64,000 nucleotides of DNA from Elusimicrobiota bacterium (GCA_003153935.1 PMCA01000011.1:68670-132669), one strand, 5' to 3'. Shown: positions 54,881 to 63,419, numbered from the stretch's first letter. Numbers and translations: made by a program. The notes: a model not told the origin generated them from the letters alone.

Positions 54881-56155
54881 ATGTTAGATATTAAGAAGAT
54901 CAGAGAAAACGCTGCACAGATGGAAGAAAGATTGACCAAGCGCGACCCCAGGATCAACCTGAAACAATTACAGACCAAAGATACGAAGCGTAAAGCGCTC
55001 CTGCTGCAGGTGGAGGAATTAAAAGCTAGGCGTAATAAGGCCAGCGATGAGATCGCGGTCCTGAAAAAAGATAAAAAAGACGCTTCCGCCCTGATCCAGG
55101 ATATGCAGACAGTATCCGCCCAGATAAAAGCCCTGGACCCTGAATTAAAAACGCTGGAAGAGGAAATCGATGCAGAACTATTAAACATCCCTAATACCCC
55201 GGATGATACTGTGCCCGTCGGGAAAGACGAAAAGGATAATAAGATTATCCGGGAATGGGGGAAAAAACGGATTTTTGATTTCACCCCCCGGGATCATACG
55301 GATGTCGGCGAAATCTTGGGGATATTGGATTTTAAAACCGCGGCCAAGATCAGCGGCGCCAGGTTTGCTTTGCTTAAGGGGCCAGGGGCGATGCTGGAAA
55401 GGGCGATCATTTCATTCTTTTTAGAAACCCATATTCAAAAACACGGCTACCAGGAAGTCTGGGTCCCGTTCCTGGTTAATCCGCAAAGCATGCAAGGGAC
55501 TGGACAATTACCTAAATTTGAGGCAGAGTTATTTAAGTGCCGTGACGATGAATACTACCTGATCCCCACTGCGGAGGTCCCAGTGACCAATATCCACCGC
55601 GATGAGATCATGGCTGAGGCGGACTTGCCCCGGAAATATGTTTGTTATACAGCTTGCTTCCGGAGAGAATCCGGCTCATACGGTAAGGATACCAGGGGGC
55701 TGATACGCAATCACCAGTTCAATAAAGTGGAGTTGGTAAAATTCGTAAAACCGGAAGAATCGTTTAAGGAATTAGAGGTACTGACCGGAGACGCCGAAGA
55801 GGTTCTGCAATTGCTGGGGTTGCCCTACCGGGTGGTGGCCTTATGCACAGGGGACCTGGGTTTTTCCAGCGCCAAAACATACGACCTGGAAGTCTGGATG
55901 CCGGGCGAGAACCGGTACCGGGAAATATCTTCCTGCAGCAACTTTACCGATTACCAGGCGCGCCGGATGAACATAAAATATCGCGGCCAGGATAAGGGTA
56001 TTAACTTTGTCCACACCTTGAATGGTTCTGGCGTCGCGGTGGGCCGGACGTTTGCGGCTATATTGGAGAATTACCAGCAAAAAGACGGTAGCCTGGATAT
56101 CCCGGCGGCTCTGCAAAAATATATGAACGGCCTGATGGCGATCAGCAAATTATAA
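54881..56155 (+). CDS. serS: Seryl-tRNA synthetase
   Basis: Class II synthetase of 424 residues. N-terminal long antiparallel coiled coil (about 1-100) that grips the tRNA-Ser variable arm. Class II motif 2 [22 protein letters not shown] and motif 3 [18 protein letters not shown] are complete. Followed within 700 bases by a BON gene, a tRNA-Ser-like palindrome and two intact tRNA-Ser genes. No T-box can fit in the 13-base upstream gap. Confidence 0.97.
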   Translation: MLDIKKIRENAAQMEERLTKRDPRINLKQLQTKDTKRKALLLQVEELKARRNKASDEIAVLKKDKKDASALIQDMQTVSAQIKALDPELKTLEEEIDAELLNIPNTPDDTVPVGKDEKDNKIIREWGKKRIFDFTPRDHTDVGEILGILDFKTAAKISGARFALLKGPGAMLERAIISFFLETHIQKHGYQEVWVPFLVNPQSMQGTGQLPKFEAELFKCRDDEYYLIPTAEVPVTNIHRDEIMAEADLPRKYVCYTACFRRESGSYGKDTRGLIRNHQFNKVELVKFVKPEESFKELEVLTGDAEEVLQLLGLPYRVVALCTGDLGFSSAKTYDLEVWMPGENRYREISSCSNFTDYQARRMNIKYRGQDKGINFVHTLNGSGVAVGRTFAAILENYQQKDGSLDIPAALQKYMNGLMAISKL

Positions 56156-56165
56156 GAGGTGACCT

Positions 56166-56471
56166 ATGCCAATAGCCAAGATCAAAGACTGGGAACTGAA
56201 CACCAAGGCCAACGCGGAGTTTGTTAAAAAATCTATTGATACGCAACACTTGAAAATAGGCACCACTAACGGTATTGTACAGGTAGCCGGGGAAATAGTA
56301 TTTACCGGCGCGAAGATTGACGCCAGTATAGACGCGGAAGTTATCAATGTGCTAAAATCGGTGGACCGTATGATCAAGACGATCAACGGGGTAAAGGATG
56401 TTAAATACTCGTTAACTAACTGGCAGAAAACCGGCGGCAACTGGGGCCGTCGCGCCAAAGAAGTAGGCTGA
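56166..56471 (+). CDS. Small BON-domain-like protein
   Basis: 101 residues with no signal peptide. ELNTKANAEFVKKSIDTQHL, then VQVAGEIVFTGA and INVLKSVDRMIKTINGVKDVKYSL give the alpha-beta-beta-alpha-beta pattern of a BON domain with the usual Gly near the centre. BON domains bind phospholipid or protein surfaces. Ribosome site GAGGTG seven bases before the ATG. The stop is five bases before a tRNA-Ser-like palindrome. Specific role unknown. Confidence 0.72.
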   Translation: MPIAKIKDWELNTKANAEFVKKSIDTQHLKIGTTNGIVQVAGEIVFTGAKIDASIDAEVINVLKSVDRMIKTINGVKDVKYSLTNWQKTGGNWGRRAKEVG

Positions 56472-56476
56472 TAATT

Positions 56477-56555
56477 GGAGGCGTCGCATAGCGGTTGAAC
56501 CGGTCTTGCCTGTCCCCCTGTCCTGAAACCGTAGGTTTCAAGGGGGGAAAACCGG
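56477..56555 (+). repeat. tRNA-Ser 5' half with palindrome inserted in the anticodon (copy C)
   Basis: GGAGGCGTCGCATAGCGGTTGA (22 bases, 56477-56498) differs at one base from the 5' end of the tRNA-Ser(CGA) gene at 29.8 kb. It continues as ACCGGTCTTG, then a 39-base palindrome, then AAAACCGG. The 3' half of the tRNA is missing and the intact tRNA-Ser(UGA) starts eight bases later. Inner stem TGAAACC/GGTTTCA with loop GTA differs from copies A and B (TGAAGTC/GACTTCA) by paired changes; outer stem CCCCCT/AGGGGG. Confidence 0.82.
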
Positions 56556-56563
56556 AAAGCAAT

Positions 56564-56650
56564 GGAGGGGTGACCGAGTGGTTTAAGGTGCTGGTCTTGA
56601 AAACCAGTGTGGGCTAACGCTCACCGGGGGTTCAAATCCCTCCCCCTCCG
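56564..56650 (+). tRNA. tRNA-Ser(UGA)
   Basis: Class II tRNA of 87 bases: acceptor GGAGGGG/CCCCTCC, discriminator G, anticodon loop CTTGAAA with TGA, long variable arm, T-loop TTCAAAT. It directly follows palindromic copy C and lies downstream of serS. Confidence 0.96.
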
Positions 56651-56695
56651 ATTAAAACAAAAACATAATAGTAATGATTTTTTAACCGATAATTT

Positions 56696-56786
56696 GGAGA
56701 GGTGGCCGAGTGGTTGAAGGCAGCCGCCTGCTAAGCGGTTGTACGGGTGAAAACCTGTACCCTGGGTTCGAATCCCAGCCTCTCCG
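56696..56786 (+). tRNA. tRNA-Ser(GCU)
   Basis: Class II tRNA of 91 bases: acceptor GGAGAGG/CCTCTCC, discriminator G, anticodon loop CTGCTAA with GCT, long variable arm GTACGGGTGAAAACCTGTAC, T-loop TTCGAAT. With GGA, CGA and UGA it completes the usual bacterial serine set within the window. Confidence 0.96.
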
Positions 56787-56823
56787 TTTTAATTTTTAAT
56801 CCACCCGAACATAGGGAGCCGGA

Positions 56824-57192
56824 ATGCCGGATTATTCCAGAGTAATGTTCATACGCCATAAGGGCAAAGAGATCTTGCAGCTGGACTTTTCCAAGTGCAA
56901 GTATGAAGAATTCCTGGTAGAAGTGGAAAAAGCCAGGGGTATTGTAACTGAGCAGGCGCCTAAGTCCCTGTTGATCCTTAAGATCGTGCAGGATTTCAAT
57001 TTTAATAAGGAAATTACCAGGTCAATGAAGGAGTTCGCCACCCATAACCTGCCTTTCGTAAAAGCCGCCGCGGTGGTGGGAGTTACGGGACTGAAAAAGA
57101 TCATTTATGACGCTATTGAACGATTAACCGGCAGCGAATTCAGGTATTTTAACGATGTAGATACGGCTAAAGACTGGTTGGCCGAACAATAA
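56824..57192 (+). CDS. STAS/SpoIIAA-like protein, first of tandem pair
   Basis: Cytoplasmic protein of 122 residues: RHKGKEILQLDFSKCKYEEF, a linker, KSLLILKIVQDF, and KAAAVVGVTGLKKIIYDAIER near the end. This is the alternating strand-helix pattern of the STAS/SpoIIAA-like (CRAL-TRIO-related) families. It shares about a third of its residues by eye with the next gene, for example VGVTGLKKIIYDAI versus IGATGVLKVIFDAI. No phospho-Ser motif of anti-anti-sigma factors is obvious. Function unknown. Confidence 0.72.
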   Translation: MPDYSRVMFIRHKGKEILQLDFSKCKYEEFLVEVEKARGIVTEQAPKSLLILKIVQDFNFNKEITRSMKEFATHNLPFVKAAAVVGVTGLKKIIYDAIERLTGSEFRYFNDVDTAKDWLAEQ

Positions 57193-57203
57193 AGGGGTGG
57201 ATA

Positions 57204-57566
57204 ATGGATAAAATAAATTATATCGATTATAAAGGCAAAACCATATTATATATTAATTTCTCCAAATGCCATCCGCGGGATATTCAGCCGATAATAGAAG
57301 AGGCTAAAAAAGTGGCGGCGCATCAATCTCCGGGCACAGTTCTTACTCTGACCAATGTCGCGGATATGATGTTCGACAAAAAGACCAATGACAAAATGAA
57401 AGACTTGGCTACGCATAACCATCTTTTTACCAAGGCGGAAGCGGTGATCGGGGCGACCGGGGTATTAAAGGTCATCTTTGACGCCATCGTCCTGTCAGGC
57501 AAGGGCAAGGTTAAGCTGTTTGACGATATGTTGTCTGCCAAAGAATGGCTGGCCGGGCAGAAATAG
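57204..57566 (+). CDS. STAS/SpoIIAA-like protein, second of tandem pair
   Basis: 120 residues, paralogous to the preceding protein and separated by 11 bases: DYKGKTILYINFSKCHPRDI, TVLTLTNVADMMFD, AVIGATGVLKVIFDAI, closing DMLSAKEWLAGQK (first protein: DTAKDWLAEQ). Same length and ends, so a simple tandem duplication. AAGGGGTGG ribosome site. Followed by tRNA-Ala. Confidence 0.72.
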   Translation: MDKINYIDYKGKTILYINFSKCHPRDIQPIIEEAKKVAAHQSPGTVLTLTNVADMMFDKKTNDKMKDLATHNHLFTKAEAVIGATGVLKVIFDAIVLSGKGKVKLFDDMLSAKEWLAGQK

Positions 57567-57578
57567 GTTTTGTTATAC

Positions 57579-57651
<73 letters not shown>

Positions 57652-57689
57652 TATTTTTCCTCAAAGATGCGGCCAATAGAGGTATTTCC

Positions 57690-58310
57690 ATGGGTACTAC
57701 TGATAACGTCAAAGAGAAGCAGTTCAGATTTCTTTACCGGTTGTACCAGTTAAGCGAAGGCGATGAAAACCATCCGGTAGAGGTCGGTAAGATCCGCGAA
57801 GAGATCGGCGCAAGCAATACCTTTGCCAAAGATATAATCGACTATCTGGAAACAGAGGGCTTGCTAAATTTCCAACCCGGCAGTGACACGGTCAGCATTA
57901 CTCCCGGCGGCGATGACGAGATCGAAAACGCTTTGATCAATTCCGACAAAGCCACCGCTCATTTCCCTCCCATGGATAAAATTTATACCACCAGGAAAAT
58001 GGAAATGGATATGTCCGCCGCCAGCATTTCAGATCTGCAGCTGGTCACCATCGGCAGTAATAAGCACCGTGAACTTAAAGAAGTGATCGGCCTACTGAAA
58101 GAGGCCGCGGATCAACTGGGTCTCGACACCCAACAGAATAATACCCTGCAGGTAGAGATAAACACCATCGAAGGACAACTGCTTTCTTCCAAGCCCAAAG
58201 CCAACCTGATTCCCAAAAGCCTGGACTCAATCAGGAGAATTTTGGAAGGCAGTTCAGGCAATCCCCTGGGCAGCAGCATCCTGACCAAGATCATGTCCAT
58301 TATAAGTTAA
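57690..58310 (+). CDS. Hypothetical protein with winged-helix-like N-terminus
   Basis: 206 residues from the ATG at 57690, seven bases behind AGAGG; a longer frame runs back through the tRNA-Ala gene and is an artefact. The first 75 residues (FRFLYRLYQLSEGDENHPV, IREEIGASNTFAKDIIDYLETEGLLNF) look like a winged helix used to sense or bind DNA. Then a polar linker and a helical C-terminal half (LKEVIGLLKEAADQLGL, LIPKSLDSIRRILEGSS). No family recognised. Stop lies 14 bases before dnaX, so probably co-transcribed. Confidence 0.72.
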   Translation: MGTTDNVKEKQFRFLYRLYQLSEGDENHPVEVGKIREEIGASNTFAKDIIDYLETEGLLNFQPGSDTVSITPGGDDEIENALINSDKATAHFPPMDKIYTTRKMEMDMSAASISDLQLVTIGSNKHRELKEVIGLLKEAADQLGLDTQQNNTLQVEINTIEGQLLSSKPKANLIPKSLDSIRRILEGSSGNPLGSSILTKIMSIIS

Positions 58311-58326
58311 CCCCAAAGGAGAAATA

Positions 58327-60021
58327 GTGGCATATTTAGTCTTAGCGAGAAAATACCGGCCGCAAAATTTTGCCGAGGTTATCGGACAGGAGCCGGTGGT
58401 CCAAACCCTGCAAAACGCCATTACCAGCGGCAAGATCGGGCATGCTTATTTATTCAGCGGCCCGCGCGGCGTCGGTAAAACTACGGTTGCCAGGATATTT
58501 GCTAAAGCGGTTAACTGCGATAAGGGACCCAGCGCCGAACCATGCGGCAAGTGCAGTATCTGCGCGGAGATCGCAGCTGGCACCGCTTTGGATGTATTGG
58601 AGATTGACGGCGCTTCCAACCGCGGCATTGAGGAAATACGGACTCTGCGGGAAAATGTGAAATTTGCCCCGGCCTACGCCCGTTATAAAATATATATTAT
58701 AGATGAAGTTCACCAGGTGACCGATGCCGGGTTTAACGCCCTGTTAAAGACCTTGGAAGAGCCGCCGGAGCAGGTTATTTTTATCTTCGCTACTACTGAA
58801 CCGCAAAAGATCCCGGAGACTATTCTATCCCGCTGCCAGAGATATAATTTCCGCTTGATCACGATAGAACAGATTGAAAAACAATTAAGCGCGATCACCA
58901 AAAAAGAGAAGATCGATATCTCCCGGGAGGCCTTGCTGCTGGTCAGCCAGGCCGCTGAAGGCAGCATGCGCGACGCCCAGAGTATTCTGGACCAGGTTAT
59001 ATCCTTTATCGGCCCCGGCCAAAAGATAGACGAAGCCAAGGTCCGGTCCATTCTCGGCTTTACCGGTCAGGGGCTGCTGTTGAAATTTGGCCAGGCTATT
59101 TTAGCTAACCAGCCGCAGGAAACGCTGGACCTGGTTAAGGAAGCGCAGGCCTCGGGTTTGAACCTGCACCAGTTAACCAAAGACCTGGTGGAACATTTTC
59201 GCAACTTGTTGATAGCCAAGATAAGTTCGACGCCGCAGGAATTGATCAACCTGTCGCAGGGATCCATCAAGGCGCTTAAAGACCAGGCCGCTAACAGCAG
59301 AGAAGACGCTTTGTTGAATTATATTGAAAAAGCCAGTGATTTGGAGAACCAGATGAAATACACCGATCAACCGCAGATAGTGCTGGAGATCGGATTAGTA
59401 AAGCTGTCCCAACCGTACTTATCCGTCGATGAAATCCTGCAGCGGTTAGAAACCTTGGAGCAAAAACTGTCCGGCACCCCGATTCGATCCGGTCCGGACA
59501 GCGCTCCTGCCCCGGGGGTTAGTCCCGGACGGAAAATTATAGAGAATGACCGCGGGCTTAAGGTTGACTCCAGCCTGCCCTTGGCCAAGCAATGGAAGGT
59601 GATATTGGAGGAAACAGGGAAGCAAAAACCGGTATTAGCGGTATCATTACAGGAGGCCAGGCCCTCTAACCTGCAAGGGAATATATTAACGCTGGAGTTC
59701 GGACAACAGGCTAAGTTCCAGAAGAGCACCCTGGAGAGAGCGGAGAACTTGAAGCTGGCGGAGGAGATAGCCAGCCGGGTTTTTAACGCCAAGATCAGGA
59801 TAAAAAGCGTGTTTGGCACAGGGATGGAAGAGATCCCGGCAGCGCTGGAAGAAGGCATAGAGATAGAAGAAACGGAAGTGATATTGCCTAACGGCGACGA
59901 CCTGAAACAGGTTGCAACCGGGCCAACCACAGCGGCCAATGACCCAATGGTACAGAAAGTCCTGGATATTTTTGAGGGCGAGATAATGCCAAAAACAAAA
60001 GACCAAGGGAGGAACGCGTAA
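58327..60021 (+). CDS. dnaX: DNA polymerase III gamma/tau subunit
   Basis: Clamp-loader ATPase of 564 residues, GTG start behind GGAG. Walker A GPRGVGKTTVARIF, zinc knuckle CDKGPSAEPCGKCSIC, Walker B IYIIDEVHQ and SRC motif LSRCQRYNF. Domain III at about 215-360, and a C-terminal tau-like region from about 420 that ends acidic and Lys-rich. I see no slippery run that would make a separate gamma form. dnaX-ybaB-recR order is conserved in bacteria. Confidence 0.95.
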   Translation: MAYLVLARKYRPQNFAEVIGQEPVVQTLQNAITSGKIGHAYLFSGPRGVGKTTVARIFAKAVNCDKGPSAEPCGKCSICAEIAAGTALDVLEIDGASNRGIEEIRTLRENVKFAPAYARYKIYIIDEVHQVTDAGFNALLKTLEEPPEQVIFIFATTEPQKIPETILSRCQRYNFRLITIEQIEKQLSAITKKEKIDISREALLLVSQAAEGSMRDAQSILDQVISFIGPGQKIDEAKVRSILGFTGQGLLLKFGQAILANQPQETLDLVKEAQASGLNLHQLTKDLVEHFRNLLIAKISSTPQELINLSQGSIKALKDQAANSREDALLNYIEKASDLENQMKYTDQPQIVLEIGLVKLSQPYLSVDEILQRLETLEQKLSGTPIRSGPDSAPAPGVSPGRKIIENDRGLKVDSSLPLAKQWKVILEETGKQKPVLAVSLQEARPSNLQGNILTLEFGQQAKFQKSTLERAENLKLAEEIASRVFNAKIRIKSVFGTGMEEIPAALEEGIEIEETEVILPNGDDLKQVATGPTTAANDPMVQKVLDIFEGEIMPKTKDQGRNA

Positions 60022-60022
60022 A

Positions 60023-60325
60023 GTGGACATGTTCAAACTTTTAAAGCAAGCTAAAGAAATGCAATCACAGATGAAGAAAATGCAGGACGAATTAAAAGAC
60101 AAAACTGTCGAAGCGGATTATCAGGGCGTAAAAGTAGTCATGAACGGGAAATTGGAAGTGCTTTCCCTGAAGATTGATCCTGCTGTGCTAGCCGGCAACC
60201 AGGCGGATAAGGTAGAAAGAATTGTCTTAAGAGCGGTTAATGACGCGATCGGGAAAACCCAGGCCTTGATGGCCGGTGAAATGAAAAAAATATCCGGCGG
60301 GATGAATATACCGGGATTAACCTAG
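60023..60325 (+). CDS. YbaB/EbfC nucleoid-associated protein
   Basis: DNA-binding protein of 100 residues, started at a GTG one base after the dnaX stop (GGGAGG ten bases before). FKLLKQAKEMQSQMKKMQDEL forms the N-terminal coiled coil; VVMNGKLEVLSLKIDPAVL and VNDAIGKTQALMAGEMKKI are typical. Conserved between dnaX and recR. Confidence 0.93.
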   Translation: MDMFKLLKQAKEMQSQMKKMQDELKDKTVEADYQGVKVVMNGKLEVLSLKIDPAVLAGNQADKVERIVLRAVNDAIGKTQALMAGEMKKISGGMNIPGLT

Positions 60326-60335
60326 GATAAAATAG

Positions 60336-60935
60336 ATGGTTTACCAGATACAGAGCTTGCAAAAGTTAGTGGACGCCTTGCACCGTTTGCCGGGGATAGG
60401 CCCGAAATCGGCGGAGAGGCTGGCCTATTATATATTGAAAACAAATAAAGAAGAGGTAATAGACCTGGCGGAGGCGATCAAGCTGGCCAAAGAGAGCATT
60501 AGGTATTGCTCGATTTGCAGTAATGTGACTGATTTCGACCCTTGCTCCATTTGCGCTAATGAGAACCGCGACCATACCCAGATCTGCGTAGTGGAAGAAC
60601 CCTTTGACGTTATCGCCCTGGAGAAGACCAAGGGTTTTAAGGGCGTATATCACGTTCTATTAGGAGTGCTTTCGCCGATCGAAGGTATCGGGCCGGACGA
60701 CCTAAAAATAAAGGAATTGTTGGCGCGCATAGAAAAGGACAAGGTCACAGAAGTTATCATCGCTACCAATCCTAACGTTGAGGGTGAGGCTACGGCCATG
60801 TACCTGTCGAGGCTGATCAAACCCCTGGGGGTAAAGGCCGCCCGTATTGCTTATGGCTTACCAATCGGCTCCAGTCTCGAATTCGCTGACGAAGTGACCT
60901 TAGGTAAAGCACTGGAAGGAAGAAAAGAAATTTAG
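60336..60935 (+). CDS. recR: RecR recombination protein
   Basis: Clamp-like recombination mediator of 199 residues. Helix-hairpin-helix LHRLPGIGPKSAERLAYYIL, four-Cys zinc finger CSICSNVTDFDPCSIC, TOPRIM domain with VVEEPFDVIALE, and GTYHVL-like GVYHVLLGVLSPI. Normal length. Acts with RecF/RecO at gaps; recF is at 48 kb. Confidence 0.96.
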   Translation: MVYQIQSLQKLVDALHRLPGIGPKSAERLAYYILKTNKEEVIDLAEAIKLAKESIRYCSICSNVTDFDPCSICANENRDHTQICVVEEPFDVIALEKTKGFKGVYHVLLGVLSPIEGIGPDDLKIKELLARIEKDKVTEVIIATNPNVEGEATAMYLSRLIKPLGVKAARIAYGLPIGSSLEFADEVTLGKALEGRKEI

Positions 60936-60956
60936 CGTTTTGGATAAGAGGTTGTT

Positions 60957-62405
60957 ATGAAAAGAACGGCATTACTCCTGGCAATTTTACTTAGCACATT
61001 GACTATTAAAACCACCTTGGCAGAAGAAATTTATGCTAAACCGGACCAGGAATTTATGAGCGGTGACTTGCAAGATAAATATGATGACATCAAAACTGGC
61101 ACTTTGCGTTTCCTTGATAGCTTAAGATCACCCGAAACAGGATTATTGCAAAGCTACAAAAGCAGCAGCTTATACTACTACATACCTTCCTCTAATACCT
61201 TTGAAAAAGGTCAGGAACCCTACCTGGACAATCAGGCGTATACCTATGATATGGCTACGGCCATCATGATTTATGCTGCTACGGGCCAGGCAGAAAAAGC
61301 CAAACGTATAATTGAAGTTCTTAATAAGGAATTTTACCGGGAGAAGAATGGGCAGATCGGGTTACTGACTTCTTATCGTTGCGACCATTTTGCCAGCGAC
61401 AAAACGCTGATCATGGGTGATGACGGTGACCGCATCCATGTCGGTCCGAGCATGTGGGTCGCGTTAGCCTGTTTGCAGTATACCCGTATAACCGGTGACG
61501 GGAAGTACTTCCCCTTTGTCGTAGATATCGCCAAGTGGGCTTCGGCTTTACCGCATTATAAATATCCAGACGGTAAATTAGGAGGGGTTTCGATGGGCTC
61601 CGGCTGGGGGCCGGACTGGAGTCGGGTTTATTCTACGGAAAATTGTAAGGATTATTACTCTATCTTAGTAATTTTATCGCGTATGTACTCACAATGTTCA
61701 GATAAAGTCAGACAAGTTTTTATAGATAAAAAATTTACCGATAAAGAAATGAACAGGGAAATGGCCGGAATGGAGCGGTGGTTTAAGGAAATTGCCTATA
61801 ACAAGGAAACTGGCGGCTTCAATTGCGGCTATAATGAAGATGGACTGGATACCTGTAAGGCCCTGGATACCATTAGCAATAGTATCTCGGTAGTGGGGCC
61901 GGAAAAACTTAAGAAGTGGGGCATAGATCCTTTTGGCTTGATAGAATTCGCGGAAAAATATCTCCAGGTAAAAGACACTATTAAGGGACAATCCGTGGAA
62001 GGATTTGATTTTACGGTTCCGGAGGAAATAGGGAATAAGCGCCGCAGAGTTATCTGGATAGAAGGAACAGCCCAAATGGTTCTGGCCTATAAGATCATGT
62101 CACAATATAGTGCTTCGATCGGGGATACAACCAAGGCTAAGGACTATAAAGATAAAGCCGTCAAATTCAGCGGACAGCTGGATAAGATCGCAGAGCTGAT
62201 AAACTTACCGGATCAGGCTTTGCCCTACGTAACCTATAACCCGGGCGACCAGGAGAGAATAATGACCCTCCGTTCGGAATGGGAGATTCCCAGGGCGCCA
62301 ACGGGCCGCTGGGTAGGGTGCATTGCCAGCACGGCCTGGCGGTTCTTCAGCTTAACCTATTACAATCCCATGATGATGGGATCCTTTTCCTTCTGTTTTG
62401 AGTAG
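60957..62405 (+). CDS. Secreted alpha/alpha-barrel (six-hairpin glycosidase-like) protein
   Basis: 482 residues with a cleavable signal peptide (1-22, site near LAEE). The mature protein has repeated paired helices with aromatic-rich loops, such as DNQAYTYDMATAIMIYAATGQAEKA, GPSMWVALACLQYTRITGD, GSGWGPDWSRVYSTENCKDYY, RVIWIEGTAQMVLAYKIM and GRWVGCIASTAWRFF. This is the layout of (alpha/alpha)6-barrel glycoside hydrolases and related proteins. WIEGTAQM resembles a substrate-loop motif of such enzymes. Catalytic acids cannot be assigned. Sits 21 bases after recR, so in the same transcript though unrelated in function. Confidence 0.7.
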   Translation: MKRTALLLAILLSTLTIKTTLAEEIYAKPDQEFMSGDLQDKYDDIKTGTLRFLDSLRSPETGLLQSYKSSSLYYYIPSSNTFEKGQEPYLDNQAYTYDMATAIMIYAATGQAEKAKRIIEVLNKEFYREKNGQIGLLTSYRCDHFASDKTLIMGDDGDRIHVGPSMWVALACLQYTRITGDGKYFPFVVDIAKWASALPHYKYPDGKLGGVSMGSGWGPDWSRVYSTENCKDYYSILVILSRMYSQCSDKVRQVFIDKKFTDKEMNREMAGMERWFKEIAYNKETGGFNCGYNEDGLDTCKALDTISNSISVVGPEKLKKWGIDPFGLIEFAEKYLQVKDTIKGQSVEGFDFTVPEEIGNKRRRVIWIEGTAQMVLAYKIMSQYSASIGDTTKAKDYKDKAVKFSGQLDKIAELINLPDQALPYVTYNPGDQERIMTLRSEWEIPRAPTGRWVGCIASTAWRFFSLTYYNPMMMGSFSFCFE

Positions 62406-62408
62406 GGC

Positions 62409-62437
62409 TTGACAAAGGCGGTCAAATCTGATATTAT
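62409..62437 (+). promoter_or_regulatory. Predicted por operon promoter
   Basis: TTGACA at 62409-62414, 17-base spacer, TATTAT at 62432-62437. Near-consensus and directly behind the glycosidase-like gene. Confidence 0.8.
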
Positions 62438-62453
62438 TAATCAGTAAGTTGGG

Positions 62454-62478
62454 GGTCTCTGGTGATATATCAGAGGCC
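62454..62478 (+). promoter_or_regulatory. 5' leader hairpin before porG
   Basis: GGTCTCTG (62454-62461) pairs with CAGAGGCC (62471-62478), eight pairs including one T-G, loop of nine. It starts near the expected transcript start and has no U-run, so it may stabilise the leader rather than end transcription. Confidence 0.5.
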
Positions 62479-62507
62479 TATTTCATTGATATAAAAGGAG
62501 CAAAAGA

Positions 62508-63089
62508 ATGGGCAAGTTAACAGAGATTCGCTGGCATGGCAGGGGTGGCCAGGGAGCGAAAACGGCCGCGCTATTGTTCGCCGATGCCGCCTTAGGAGAG
62601 GGTTTATATATCCAGGCTTTTCCGGAGTATGGCCCGGAACGCATGGGCGCGCCTGTGCAGTCCTTTGACCGCTTGAGCGATGAGCCGATAACTATTCATT
62701 GCGGGGTCACTAATCCCAGTGTCGTAGTAGTGCTGGACCCTACTTTGATCGGCACCGTAGATGTCACCCAGGGATTACCGGAAAACGGGGCGATCATTAT
62801 CAACACCAGCGAAACAGCAAAGAATATCAAAGCTAAGCTGGGATTGACCAAAGGGAAAGTCTATACTGTAGATGCTTCGGCTATTTCCCGCGATACCATT
62901 GGCAAGGATATTCCTAATACTCCGATGTTGGGGGCGCTGGCCAAGGTAACCGGCCTCATCAATTTTGAGCGTATGGTGGAAGATAACCGCAAAAAACTAA
63001 CCTTGAAGTTCAAAAACAAGCCAGAGGTCATTGAAGGTAATATTAAATCCATTCAACGTGCTTATGAAGAAGTAAAAGGCGAGGAGTAA
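62508..63089 (+). CDS. porG: Pyruvate:ferredoxin oxidoreductase gamma subunit
   Basis: Gamma chain of the four-subunit enzyme that oxidises pyruvate to acetyl-CoA with ferredoxin as acceptor. 193 residues. EIRWHGRGGQGAKTAALLFA near residue 5 and AFPEYGPERMGAPVQSF near 37 are diagnostic. First gene of the operon with AAAGGAG before the ATG. A related 2-oxoacid oxidoreductase is the main alternative; RGGQG and gene order favour Por. Confidence 0.93.
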   Translation: MGKLTEIRWHGRGGQGAKTAALLFADAALGEGLYIQAFPEYGPERMGAPVQSFDRLSDEPITIHCGVTNPSVVVVLDPTLIGTVDVTQGLPENGAIIINTSETAKNIKAKLGLTKGKVYTVDASAISRDTIGKDIPNTPMLGALAKVTGLINFERMVEDNRKKLTLKFKNKPEVIEGNIKSIQRAYEEVKGEE

Positions 63090-63093
63090 AATA

Positions 63094-63402
63094 ATGGCAG
63101 AAATTAAAACAGAAAAGAAAAAAGGCTGGAAGGATCTACCCGCCTGCGACTATCTGGAAGCGGGCAGCGCAACAGCGTTCGAGACTGGGGACTGGCGCAG
63201 CGAAAAACCGGTATGGATACCGGAAAATTGCATCCAATGCTTATTTTGCTGGGTCTATTGTCCGGATTCATCCGTAGTGGTTAAAGATGGCCAGATGACC
63301 GGATTCGATTACAAACACTGCAAGGGTTGCGGTATATGCGCCACAGAATGCCCGGGGAAAAAAGGCAATAAAGCTATTAAGATGGAAGCCGAGAAGAAGT
63401 AA
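63094..63402 (+). CDS. porD: Pyruvate:ferredoxin oxidoreductase delta subunit (2[4Fe-4S] ferredoxin)
   Basis: Electron-transfer subunit of 102 residues. Two four-iron cluster motifs CIQCLFCWVYCP and CKGCGICATECP, 28 residues apart. The N-terminal 45 residues are the delta-chain extension. Four bases after porG. Confidence 0.94.
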   Translation: MAEIKTEKKKGWKDLPACDYLEAGSATAFETGDWRSEKPVWIPENCIQCLFCWVYCPDSSVVVKDGQMTGFDYKHCKGCGICATECPGKKGNKAIKMEAEKK

Positions 63403-63419
63403 ATGGAGGAAATAATATA

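Noticed and set aside
57652-58326. SRP RNA gene near dnaX, as in Bacillus
   Set aside because: The space is filled by a coding gene and no GGAA-tetraloop SRP hairpin was seen.
59940-60021. Programmed frameshift in dnaX
   Set aside because: No A-rich slippery heptamer with a following stem was found in the C-terminal part.
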